A stretch of DNA of 32,022 nucleotides, from positions 1 through 32,022 of the forward strand of contig DAHVFH010000209.1 in the NCBI GenBank assembly GCA_027317105.1. The letters run 5' to 3'. Below are positions 23,000 to 30,794 of the stretch, one piece after another. The stretch is from Cytophagales bacterium (GTDB taxonomy: Bacteria > Bacteroidota > Bacteroidia > Cytophagales > Cyclobacteriaceae). Within the stretch, counting starts at the first letter, position 1. Each line of letters opens with the position of its first letter. A program made the translations under genes and the position numbers. The notes beneath the pieces are model-generated. The model was given only the letters and a program-made list of their open reading frames with translations. It ran no database searches and was not told the origin of the DNA.

Positions 23000-23929
23000 A
23001 TGGCGGTTAAAATATTTTCAGGAAGCGCAACAACTTATTTAGCAGAAAAAATTGCTGACGCCTATGGTGAACCCTTGGGCAAAGTCAATTATCAGCACTT
23101 TAGCGATGGTGAAATGTCGCCCTATATTTCTGAATCTGTGCGCGGGCATGATGTCTTTTTGGTGCAATCTACTTTTGCCCCGGCAGATAATTTTATGGAA
23201 CTCATGCTCATGATCGATGCAGCGCGAAGGGCTAGTGCAGAGAATGTGAACGTTATTATTCCCTATTTTGGGTATGCCCGTCAAGATCGAAAGGACAAAC
23301 CCAGAGTGGCCATTGCGGCTAAATTGGTAGCAAATTTGATTTCTGCTGCTGGTGCTGACCGCATTATGACATGCGACCTTCATGCCGATCAAATTCAAGG
23401 ATTTTTCGACATCCCCATGGATCACTTGGATGGTAACTACATTTTTGTGCCTTACCTGAAATCCTTGGGACTAAAAAATATCATGTTTGCCTCGCCAGAT
23501 GTTGGTGGAATTAAAAGAGCCCGGAGTTTTGCGAAATTTTTTGATGCGGACTTAGCAGTGTGCGATAAGCATCGGAAAGAAGCCAATAAGGTGGATAGCA
23601 TGCGTCTGATTGGGGAAGTGGAAGGAAAGGATGTTGTTTTAGTTGACGACCTGGTTGATACCGCAGGGACTATTTGTAAAGCAGCCACCTTATTAAAAGA
23701 AAAGGGAGCAAATTCAGTTCGGGCAGTCTGCACACACCCTGTTCTTTCTGGAAAAGCTTACGAGAATATCGAAAACTCGGATTTAATGGAGATGGCTGTA
23801 ACTGATACAATTCCATTGAAAGGATTTTCTTCTAAAATAAAAGTGTTAACTGTGTCTGATCTCTTTGCGAAGGCGATCCGAAAGATACACGATCACGAAT
23901 CCATTAGTTCATTATTTATTAGACTATAA
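23000..23929 (+). CDS. prs: Ribose-phosphate pyrophosphokinase
   Basis: The 309-residue enzyme makes PRPP from ribose 5-phosphate and ATP for purine, pyrimidine, histidine and tryptophan synthesis. Motifs in order: FSGSAT at the N-terminus, NVIIPYFGYARQDRK (ATP-binding flexible loop region), TCDLHADQIQGFFDIP (metal and PRPP signature), ASPDVGGIKRAR, CDKHRKEAN and the PRPP-binding VLVDDLVDTAGT. The ATG at 23000 is chosen because an in-frame GTG at 22982 lies inside the terminator hairpin. rplY follows after 33 bases. Confidence 0.96.
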   Translation: MAVKIFSGSATTYLAEKIADAYGEPLGKVNYQHFSDGEMSPYISESVRGHDVFLVQSTFAPADNFMELMLMIDAARRASAENVNVIIPYFGYARQDRKDKPRVAIAAKLVANLISAAGADRIMTCDLHADQIQGFFDIPMDHLDGNYIFVPYLKSLGLKNIMFASPDVGGIKRARSFAKFFDADLAVCDKHRKEANKVDSMRLIGEVEGKDVVLVDDLVDTAGTICKAATLLKEKGANSVRAVCTHPVLSGKAYENIENSDLMEMAVTDTIPLKGFSSKIKVLTVSDLFAKAIRKIHDHESISSLFIRL

Positions 23930-23936
23930 AATTTTT

Positions 23937-23957
23937 CAATTAACAATTAACAATTAA
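23937..23957 (+). repeat. Perfect CAATTAA triplet (7-base period) before rplY
   Basis: Three identical tandem copies of CAATTAA occupy 23937-23957, ending 5 bases before the rplY ATG at 23963. This is the only exact tandem array among the heptad leaders in the window. Confidence 0.8.
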
Positions 23958-23962
23958 CTATT

Positions 23963-24667
23963 ATGAAAACTGTTGAGATTATAGGGTATCGAAGAGCAAA
24001 TCTCGGCAAGAATGACGCCCAAAAAGTAAGGGAAGAAGGTCATGTGCCGTGTGTATTGTATGGAGGAGACAGCCAAGTGCATTTTTATTCTCCGGTGATT
24101 CTATTCCGTGAATTGGTTTATACCAACGAAGCGCATTTTGTTCATCTGAACATTGAAGGTGAAGAATGCCAGGCAATAATGCAGGAAGTACAGTTTCACC
24201 CGGTAAGTGAGATTATTCTTCATGTCGATTTTTTGCGTATCAGCGATGACAGGAAAATCAAAATGCAAATCCCTACTCGGCTAGTTGGCCTAGCACCTGG
24301 CGTTGCCAAAGGTGGTTTGTTAGTAAGAAAACGGGCTGCCTTGAAGGTATTTGCTTTGCCAAAGGACATGCCTGACCATATTGACATCGATTGCTCTGAA
24401 TTGGATTTTCATCATGCCATAAAAGTAGCGGATGTTAAAATTGCTAACCTAGAGTTCTTAGATCCCAAAGCAGCAGCCATTGCAGCCGTGGAAGTGCCGC
24501 GTGCTGCGAAGCTGGCTGAAGAAGAAACAGCCGCTGCTGCCGCCACTACTGCGGAAGGTGCTGCTGCTCCCGCAGCAGGCACTGCTGCTCCTGCGGCTGG
24601 CGCAGCCCCTGCAGCGGATGCAAAAAAAGGTGATGCCCCTAAGAAAGAAGAAAAAGGCAAGAAATAA
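23963..24667 (+). CDS. rplY: 50S ribosomal protein L25 (Ctc/TL5 type)
   Basis: The 234-residue protein is the two-domain form of L25, which binds 5S rRNA. The N-terminal L25 domain (about 1-92) begins TVEIIGYRRANLGKNDAQKVR and contains VPCVLYGG and VQFHPVSEIILHVDF. The TL5 C-terminal beta domain (about 95-185) includes IPTRLVGLAPGVAKGG and IDIDCSELDFHHAIKV. A low-complexity tail of about 45 residues, rich in Ala, Pro and Lys, follows and ends KKEEKGKK. Such tails are common in Bacteroidota L25. It lies between prs and pth and is closed by a strong hairpin. Confidence 0.94.
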   Translation: MKTVEIIGYRRANLGKNDAQKVREEGHVPCVLYGGDSQVHFYSPVILFRELVYTNEAHFVHLNIEGEECQAIMQEVQFHPVSEIILHVDFLRISDDRKIKMQIPTRLVGLAPGVAKGGLLVRKRAALKVFALPKDMPDHIDIDCSELDFHHAIKVADVKIANLEFLDPKAAAIAAVEVPRAAKLAEEETAAAAATTAEGAAAPAAGTAAPAAGAAPAADAKKGDAPKKEEKGKK

Positions 24668-24682
24668 TAGTTTTAAACAAAT

Positions 24683-24734
24683 AAAAAGTCCCGTTTCCAA
24701 TCCGCATAGTTGTCGGGATTGGGCGGGATTTTTT
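24683..24734 (+). terminator. Rho-independent terminator after rplY
   Basis: A long interrupted stem pairs AAAAAGTCCCG (24683-24693) with CGGGATTTTTT (24724-24734), and inside it CCAATCC (24697-24703) with GGATTGG (24716-24722). The right arm ends in a T run. It lies 14 bases before the pth start, so pth needs readthrough or its own start. Confidence 0.75.
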
Positions 24735-24748
24735 GTTTATTCGTGGTT

Positions 24749-25309
24749 GTGAAATATCTTATTGTTGGTTTGGGAAATATTGGACCTGAGTATGAACTCA
24801 CCAGGCATAATATTGGTTTTCTTACCCTCGATCGGATAGCCGACAACCATAAACTAAAGTTTGAAACGCATCGTCTGGCTGACAAGGCTTTATTCAAATA
24901 TAAAGGCCGTCAACTGCATTTGATCAAACCAAATACCTTCATGAACTTGAGTGGCAAAGCAGTTGCGTATTGGCTTCAAGATTTGAAAATCCCAAAAGAA
25001 AATTTACTTATCATCGTTGATGATCTCGCCCTGCCTTTTGGTAGTTTGCGTATGCGCACCAAAGGTAGTGCGGCTGGCCACAACGGATTAAAAAATATTG
25101 AACTTGTTTTAGGTGGTCAGGACTATTCCCGATTGCGTTTTGGTATTGGAGACAATTTCTCCAAAGGTCAACAGGTTGATTTTGTTTTAAGCAATTTCTC
25201 GAAGGAAGAAATAGCCGAACTGCCTACTTTGATAGATAAAGCGGCTGAAATGATTTTTTCTTTTTGCACCATTGGAGCAGAACGTACGATGAGTTTACTT
25301 AATGATTGA
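24749..25309 (+). CDS. pth: Peptidyl-tRNA hydrolase
   Basis: The 186-residue enzyme releases peptides from peptidyl-tRNAs that drop off ribosomes. Conserved residues are seen in VGLGNIG (Asn9 region), TRHNIGF with catalytic His20, PNTFMNLSG, VDDLALPFG with the catalytic Asp, and KGSAAGHNGLKNI. The start is GTG at 24749, giving the normal N-terminus KYLIVGLGN; a GTG at 24743 is also possible. An earlier TTG at 24710 would fall inside the terminator stem. Length fits the family. Confidence 0.95.
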   Translation: MKYLIVGLGNIGPEYELTRHNIGFLTLDRIADNHKLKFETHRLADKALFKYKGRQLHLIKPNTFMNLSGKAVAYWLQDLKIPKENLLIIVDDLALPFGSLRMRTKGSAAGHNGLKNIELVLGGQDYSRLRFGIGDNFSKGQQVDFVLSNFSKEEIAELPTLIDKAAEMIFSFCTIGAERTMSLLND

Positions 25310-25365
25310 TCATTGAGTCTGCCTTCGGTATACGATTTCTTACTTTTCCTGTCCCCTCACACAAA

Positions 25366-25893
25366 TTATGTTTTTAATTCCTTCAAAACCTTTCTTCCGC
25401 GAGAAGTGAAGCCTGTGCTCGCGTAGGGGAGGTGATCTTCGACTAAAGGGATCAAGTCATTTTTTAGTTCGGGTAGCGCTTTAGCCAAGTTAGCCAAAAC
25501 GGTCATGGCGAATACGCGTACTGCAATTGGCTCCATGTTATTTTGAAGAAATTGAAAGCAAATATCCACCGTCTTGCCTTGCAGGTGCTTGGGGATAGGT
25601 ATGAATTGAAGAAGCCGAACAACATTTCGCTTTACAGCTACTTGTAGGTCAGCCTGGCCAAGTTTATTCAAAATTTTATTCAAATGAGGACGTATTAGAT
25701 GAGGTTCCTTTTCGCAACAGACGCTTAAAGGCCAGGCCGCTCGCTGGGTTAGGCGATAGGGCCCCCTTAGGAAAACAGCAACAAGCTGAGAAAAACGATC
25801 AGTATTTTTACCTATATGGTTTACAATGACAACGCATTGATCCTTTGTGTGTTCCTTTAATAGTGCCTCTTTTATATCCATAGGTAAACACAT
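25366..25893 (-). CDS. Hypothetical alpha-helical protein, HEAT-repeat-like
   Basis: I do not recognise a named family. The 175-residue protein is predicted to be almost entirely helical, with helix pairs of roughly 35-40 residues: RPHLNKILNKLGQADLQVAVKRNVVRLLQF, then VDICFQFLQNNMEPIAVRVFAMTVLANLA. The pattern resembles HEAT repeats or a DNA-alkylation-repair-like scaffold without catalytic motifs. It may bind protein or nucleic acid. The start is the ATG at 25893, or 25881 giving MDIKEALL. It converges on pth. A perfect 8-bp inverted repeat lies upstream at 25918-25936. Confidence 0.65.
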   Translation of the reverse strand: MCLPMDIKEALLKEHTKDQCVVIVNHIGKNTDRFSQLVAVFLRGPYRLTQRAAWPLSVCCEKEPHLIRPHLNKILNKLGQADLQVAVKRNVVRLLQFIPIPKHLQGKTVDICFQFLQNNMEPIAVRVFAMTVLANLAKALPELKNDLIPLVEDHLPYASTGFTSRGRKVLKELKT

Positions 25894-25917
25894 TTAACTT
25901 ACTGATAATTAGGATAA

Positions 25918-25936
25918 TTAAAGTATTTTACTTTAA
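25918..25936. repeat. Perfect 8-bp inverted repeat upstream of HEAT-like gene
   Basis: TTAAAGTA (25918-25925) and TACTTTAA (25929-25936) are perfect reverse complements around TTT, located 25 bases upstream of the HEAT-like gene start on minus and 31 bases upstream of a small plus-strand ORF. It could be an operator for either. Confidence 0.4.
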
Positions 25937-25966
25937 CTTTATATTCAACTTAAACAAGATGGAGCT

Positions 25967-26059
25967 ATGTTGCTAATTTTTACCATCACTGCCACGGCAA
26001 TTTTTCAATTAAGCCTGTGCTTTTTTGCTTTCTATCAGAAGCAATACAAGCCGACTTAA
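25967..26059 (+). CDS. Candidate 30-residue membrane peptide
   Basis: An ATG-started frame of 30 codons in an otherwise empty 178-base spacer encodes a peptide with a hydrophobic stretch of about 22 residues (LLIFTITATAIFQLSLCFFA) followed by a short basic, polar end (FYQKQYKPT). That is the shape of a single-pass small membrane protein. It runs on plus between two minus-strand genes. I see no TAnnTTTG box, and a GGAG word lies too close to the ATG. It could be spurious. Confidence 0.3.
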   Translation: MLLIFTITATAIFQLSLCFFAFYQKQYKPT

Positions 26060-26071
26060 GCGAACTGCTGC

Positions 26072-26491
26072 TTATGTATCAAATAGGGTTTTGATGTCTT
26101 GCCCAATTCGCTTGGGTTTTAGTGTTGTTGCCTCTAATAGACACCAATGGGTTACCGCTTTGGCGATACACTTTTCAGCTAAATAAAACTCGACCTGCCG
26201 AATTGATTTAACTCCTTCCATTCGACTTACCCACGTGTAGGCCGTTATTTCATTGCCGAGATAGGCAGGACTTAGGTAATCAATCTCATGACGCAAGGCA
26301 ACCCAAAAATAGTTTGATGTAATTTCTTCTCCTTTTGATCTCCAGTGTGCGGCAGCCACTGTCTGAACCCACTGCAAATAGACCACATTGTTCACATGAT
26401 TTAATTCATCAATGTCCTCAGGTTTAACAGTAATCTTTTGACTGAATTTGACCCCGAGAAATACTTCTTTGGATTCATTTTGTATAGTCAT
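26072..26491 (-). CDS. Acyl-CoA thioesterase, hotdog fold (4HBT family)
   Basis: The 139-residue protein matches the 4-hydroxybenzoyl-CoA thioesterase/YbgC-FadM group, which hydrolyses acyl-CoA or acyl-ACP thioesters. The key segment PEDIDELNHVNNVVYLQWVQ (residues 23-42) carries the active-site Asp/Glu and the HVNN turn at the start of the long hotdog helix. ALRHEIDYLSPAYLGNEITAYTWV and RQVEFYLAEKCIAKAVTHWCLLEA are the following strands. The start is the ATG at 26491. It is divergent from gyrB. Acyl chain preference is unknown. Confidence 0.87.
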   Translation of the reverse strand: MTIQNESKEVFLGVKFSQKITVKPEDIDELNHVNNVVYLQWVQTVAAAHWRSKGEEITSNYFWVALRHEIDYLSPAYLGNEITAYTWVSRMEGVKSIRQVEFYLAEKCIAKAVTHWCLLEATTLKPKRIGQDIKTLFDT

Positions 26492-26576
26492 GGTGTCAGG
26501 ATCGGGCCTTCATTTTTATTATTGTTAAATCTCAACAAAAATGAATAAAAAATGCGGAAAACGCGTGTGAAAACCT

Positions 26577-26584
26577 TATTTTTG
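26577..26584 (+). promoter_or_regulatory. -7 box (TATTTTTG) for gyrB
   Basis: TATTTTTG is an exact TAnnTTTG match 20 bases before the gyrB ATG, giving a leader of about 15 bases. It is the same word as the box of the SpoIIE-like gene. Confidence 0.55.
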
Positions 26585-26604
26585 AAAGTTATAATAACCC
26601 CAAA

Positions 26605-28566
26605 ATGAACGAAGGAAAAGCAAACAAGGAAACAAACTATTCAGCCAGTAATATTCAAGTTTTAGAAGGCCTGGAAGCCGTCCGTAAAAGGCCTTCCATG
26701 TACATTGGTGATACGGGCGTAAAAGGCCTTCATCATCTCGTGTGGGAAGTAGTTGATAATAGCATTGATGAGGCCATGGCTGGTTATTGCGATGAAATAC
26801 ATGTTTCAATCAACCCGGATAATTCCATTACGGTAGAGGACAACGGTCGTGGCATTCCCACCGATATGATGGAAAAGGAAAAGAAATCAGCCCTTGAGGT
26901 GGTGATGACAGTGCTTCATGCTGGCGGAAAATTTGACAAGGACACTTACAAAGTTTCAGGTGGTTTGCATGGCGTTGGCGTGTCCTGTGTTAATGCCCTG
27001 TCGTCTATGCTAAAAGCCACTGTTTACAGAGAAGGAAAAGTCTTTGAACAAGAATACCATCGTGGAATTCCACAATACCCAGTTAAGGTTACAGGCGAAA
27101 GTCAACGAATGGGAACAACCATTCATTTTCAACCTGATCCTGAAATATTTACGCTTTCATTGGACTATAAATACGAGACGATTTCAAGTCGGTTGCGTGA
27201 ATTGTCATTTTTGAACCCAGGCATTCGGCTAAACCTAAAGGATCTGCGGGAAAAAGATGAATCAGAGATACCGAAATCAGACACCTTCTTTTCTGAAGTG
27301 GGCTTGCGCGAATTTGTTGAATACTTGGATTCTACGCGTGAAAAATTGATTGCTAGTCCGATCTTTATTGAAAACAACAAAACTGAAATTCCAGTGCAAG
27401 TAGCGCTCGGTTATAATACTTCGTACAGCGAGAATTTGGTTTCCTATGTAAATAACATCAATACGCATGAAGGCGGAACACACGTAGCCGGATTTAGGCG
27501 GGCGCTCACCCGAACCTTAAAAAGTTATGCGGAAAAATCGGGGCTATTAGAAAAAGCAAAAGTGGAGATAAATGGCGATGATTTCCGTGAAGGATTGACC
27601 GCAGTGATTTCAATCAAGGTGGCCGAACCTCAATTTGAAGGGCAAACCAAAACCAAACTTGGCAATTCCGAAGCCATGGGCATTGTGGACGTTACCGTGG
27701 GGGAGATGCTCCAGAATTATCTGGAAGAGAATCCAAAGGAAGCAAAACTGATTATCAGCAAGGTGATTTTGGCGGCACAAGCCCGTATCGCGGCAAAAAA
27801 GGCACGCGAGATGGTGCAACGCAAAAATGTGTTGTCGGGCACTGGTCTTCCGGGAAAGCTGGCCGATTGCTCCAGTTCGGACCCTTCCATTTGCGAGCTG
27901 TATTTGGTAGAGGGTGATTCAGCGGGTGGATCTGCTAAGCAAGGCAGGGATCGTAATTTTCAAGCTATTCTTCCCCTGCGCGGAAAAATTCTTAATGTGG
28001 AAAAAGCCCAGGAACACAAAATATACGGGAACGAGGAGATCAAGAATATGATCACGGCACTGGGCGTTTCTTTCGGCACTGCTGACGACAGCAAGGCCTT
28101 GAATATTGCCAAGTTAAGGTATCATAAAATAATCATTATGACGGATGCAGACGTTGACGGAAGTCATATCCGCACACTAATTTTGACTTTCTTCTTTCGG
28201 TACATGCGTGATTTGATAGAGCAAGGATACATTTATATTGCTTTGCCACCCCTTTATTTAATAAAAAAAGGAAAAGAGGAACGATATTGTTGGAACGAAG
28301 AGGAGCGCGAAAAGCTGGTTAAAGAATTGGCTAAAGATGGAAAGGAAGAAAATGTTGGCGTGCAACGTTATAAAGGATTAGGCGAAATGAATCCCGAGCA
28401 ACTTTGGACGACTACGATGGATCCTGTAAAGCGGACCTTGAAACAAGTGAACATTGAATCCGCGGCAGAAGCTGATCATTTGTTCTCCATGTTGATGGGC
28501 GATGAGGTTGCACCGCGAAGGGAGTTTATCGAAAAGAATGCGAAGTACGCGAAGGTGGATATTTAA
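26605..28566 (+). CDS. gyrB: DNA gyrase subunit B
   Basis: The 653-residue ATPase subunit of gyrase drives negative supercoiling with GyrA. The GHKL ATPase domain shows YSASNIQVLEGLEAVRKRPSMYIG at 12-35, then VDNSIDEAMAG, VEDNGRGIP and GGLHGVGVSCVNALS. The transducer domain contains NNINTHEGGTHVAGFR. The TOPRIM domain shows the catalytic Glu in LVEGDSAGGSAKQGRDR and Asp pair in MTDADVDGSHIRTL. The C-terminal tail has QRYKGLGEMNPEQLWTTTMDP. Length around 650 residues is the norm in this phylum, without the insert found in gammaproteobacteria. ppk follows after 79 bases. Confidence 0.97.
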   Translation: MNEGKANKETNYSASNIQVLEGLEAVRKRPSMYIGDTGVKGLHHLVWEVVDNSIDEAMAGYCDEIHVSINPDNSITVEDNGRGIPTDMMEKEKKSALEVVMTVLHAGGKFDKDTYKVSGGLHGVGVSCVNALSSMLKATVYREGKVFEQEYHRGIPQYPVKVTGESQRMGTTIHFQPDPEIFTLSLDYKYETISSRLRELSFLNPGIRLNLKDLREKDESEIPKSDTFFSEVGLREFVEYLDSTREKLIASPIFIENNKTEIPVQVALGYNTSYSENLVSYVNNINTHEGGTHVAGFRRALTRTLKSYAEKSGLLEKAKVEINGDDFREGLTAVISIKVAEPQFEGQTKTKLGNSEAMGIVDVTVGEMLQNYLEENPKEAKLIISKVILAAQARIAAKKAREMVQRKNVLSGTGLPGKLADCSSSDPSICELYLVEGDSAGGSAKQGRDRNFQAILPLRGKILNVEKAQEHKIYGNEEIKNMITALGVSFGTADDSKALNIAKLRYHKIIIMTDADVDGSHIRTLILTFFFRYMRDLIEQGYIYIALPPLYLIKKGKEERYCWNEEEREKLVKELAKDGKEENVGVQRYKGLGEMNPEQLWTTTMDPVKRTLKQVNIESAAEADHLFSMLMGDEVAPRREFIEKNAKYAKVDI

Positions 28567-28645
28567 ATAATTTTAAAATTCAATGTTTCTAAAAGGCAAC
28601 GTGTTAGCCCTTTGATTCTTTGGATTTACAATCTTGAAATCTGAT

Positions 28646-30781
28646 ATGGAAAGTGAAGTAGTGCAAAATCAAGAATTGGATTTAATAGAGAAACAAATCC
28701 AGACGAGCAATTATATCAGTCGTGATTTAAGTTGGATGCAATTCAACAATAGGGTGTTGGATCAGGCCAAACACGTAGATAGGAGTATTTTTGATAGGCT
28801 AAAATTCCTTTCAATAACGGCCTCTAACCTAGATGAGTTCTGTACCATTCGGTTAGGTAGTCTTTACAATTATCTCGATTTTAAAAAAGAGCGGTATGAT
28901 TACAGCGGCCTGCGGGAAGAGCCATTTCGGGAATACCTGATGAGTGATATCCATAAATTCATTGGCGATCAATGCGAATATTTCATTAAAAATTTAAGTC
29001 CTCTTTTTGAGAAGAATAACTTTAGGATTGCCGATTATTCTTTTATGAGTCCGGACGACAAAGCTAGGGTAGATGCTTATTTTCAGCGTACCATTTACCC
29101 GATGCTTACGCCCATGATGTTTGACAACTACCATACCTTCCCGGCACTAAAAAATAATCGGTTGCTTTTTGGTGTGGTCACGAGAGCCCCTCACGACAAT
29201 CAAAATCAACTGCGGGCTTCATTTATCCAGGTTCCCAGTAATATTCCTCGGTTTTACGAAATTCTTGACAGCAACAATTCCATTTCGTTCATAGCAATAG
29301 AAGACATTATCCGAAATAATATTCATCACCTTTTTCGAAATATCGAAATCGTCAATGTGAGTCTCTTTCGCATCAGCCGCAATGGAGATTTTACCTTAGA
29401 AGAAAGTGAAGATATTGAAACTAATTTCCTGGAAGAGCTGAAGCGAAAGCTTCAAACGCGCAGGACGGGCAGAGTGGTGCGATTGGATATTGAAGACAAC
29501 CCCAATCCATGGATGATGCGTTTACTGAAAATCCAATGGGATCTTGACGATCAAAATATTTTTGTGATTCCTAAAGGCGCTTTGATTGATTTCACCGGAC
29601 TTAACCAAATTGCTAACCACTCTGAATTTAAAAGTAAGCGATTCCAACCACAACCTCCGGTGAAGCCAATTTCTTTTCCAGAACAAGGTACGCGTGATCT
29701 TTTCGAAGTGTTAAAAGAGCGGGACATTCTCTTACAGCATCCTTATAATTCGATGGAGCCTTTGCTTGAATTGTTGGAGAAAGCGGCTGAAGATCCTTAT
29801 GTTTTGTCTATTAAAATAACCATTTATCGACTTGCCAAGGAGTCGCGCATCAGTGCTGCGTTGCTAAAAGCAGCCGAAAATGGCAAACACGTTTCGGTTC
29901 TGTTTGAAGTGAAGGCGCGCTTTGATGAAGAGAACAATCTACGTGAAGCGCAGCGGCTACAGAAAGCAGGATGTTTTGTGATCTATGGGGTGAGCAGTTT
30001 AAAAACGCACACCAAACTATTGCTTATTGTAAGAAATGAACCTGATCGGGTTTACCGCTACGTGCATCTGTCGAGCGGAAATTATAACGAAACGACTTCC
30101 CGCTATTATACAGACATCGGGCTTCTGAGCACAAATGAAACGTATGCTCACGATGTGTCCGAATTCTTCAATGTTATTACGGGGCATTCGCACCCTTCAT
30201 CTTACATCAACCTGATTACATCTCCAATCGATATGCGTAATGAACTCTGTAAGTTGGTTCGCAAAGAGATAGAAAATACCCTCAATGGTTTGCCCTCCGG
30301 AATTGTTATTAAACTTAATTCCATACAAGATAAAGAACTTATTGATGCCCTTTATGAAGCTTCTCAGGCAGGAGTAGTCATCAAACTAATAGTACGCGGC
30401 ATTTGCAGTGTTCGGCCAGGCAGGAAGGGCGTTAGCGAGAACATAGAGGTGATCTCCGTTATCGGAGAGTTTTTAGAGCATTCGAGAATTTACTATTTTC
30501 ATAATGGGGGCAATCCGAAAATATACATTGGGAGTGCGGATGCCATGGTGCGCAGTTTTGATAGAAGAATTGAATCCTTATTTCTACTAGAACAAGAGAT
30601 CTTACGCAAACAAGCCATTAATGTGTTGCGCTATAATTTAAAAGACAACGTAAATTCTTACACCATGCAAGAGGATGGTAGCTATAAAATAAAAGAGCAT
30701 AACGGTGAACCACCTTTCAATATGCACAAGGAATTTTATAATGTGACTAAGGAGGTTGTGGAAGCCGTAAAATTGCTTTAG
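28646..30781 (+). CDS. ppk1: Polyphosphate kinase 1
   Basis: The 711-residue enzyme reversibly makes polyphosphate from ATP. The N-terminal domain begins YISRDLSWMQFNNRVL and contains FLSITASNLDEFCTIR. The catalytic phospholipase-D-like domains contain SVLFEVKARFDEENNL and SSLKTHTKLLLIVR, whose His (near residue 455) is the phosphorylated histidine, and EHSRIYYFHNGG with the second conserved His. IGSADAMVRSFDRRIE follows. The ATG at 28646 is chosen; a TTG at 28634 adds four residues. The GNAT-HDAC fusion gene starts 13 bases after its stop, so the two are probably co-transcribed. Confidence 0.96.
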   Translation: MESEVVQNQELDLIEKQIQTSNYISRDLSWMQFNNRVLDQAKHVDRSIFDRLKFLSITASNLDEFCTIRLGSLYNYLDFKKERYDYSGLREEPFREYLMSDIHKFIGDQCEYFIKNLSPLFEKNNFRIADYSFMSPDDKARVDAYFQRTIYPMLTPMMFDNYHTFPALKNNRLLFGVVTRAPHDNQNQLRASFIQVPSNIPRFYEILDSNNSISFIAIEDIIRNNIHHLFRNIEIVNVSLFRISRNGDFTLEESEDIETNFLEELKRKLQTRRTGRVVRLDIEDNPNPWMMRLLKIQWDLDDQNIFVIPKGALIDFTGLNQIANHSEFKSKRFQPQPPVKPISFPEQGTRDLFEVLKERDILLQHPYNSMEPLLELLEKAAEDPYVLSIKITIYRLAKESRISAALLKAAENGKHVSVLFEVKARFDEENNLREAQRLQKAGCFVIYGVSSLKTHTKLLLIVRNEPDRVYRYVHLSSGNYNETTSRYYTDIGLLSTNETYAHDVSEFFNVITGHSHPSSYINLITSPIDMRNELCKLVRKEIENTLNGLPSGIVIKLNSIQDKELIDALYEASQAGVVIKLIVRGICSVRPGRKGVSENIEVISVIGEFLEHSRIYYFHNGGNPKIYIGSADAMVRSFDRRIESLFLLEQEILRKQAINVLRYNLKDNVNSYTMQEDGSYKIKEHNGEPPFNMHKEFYNVTKEVVEAVKLL

Positions 30782-30794
30782 CAAAGTTTAAAAA

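Noticed and set aside
23039..23425. 128-residue antisense frame within prs
   Set aside because: It is a shadow of a strongly conserved gene, with no promoter box and no recognisable domain.
24412..24700. Long antisense frames opposite the L25 tail
   Set aside because: They mirror the Ala/Pro-rich low-complexity coding strand and have no independent start signal or family match.
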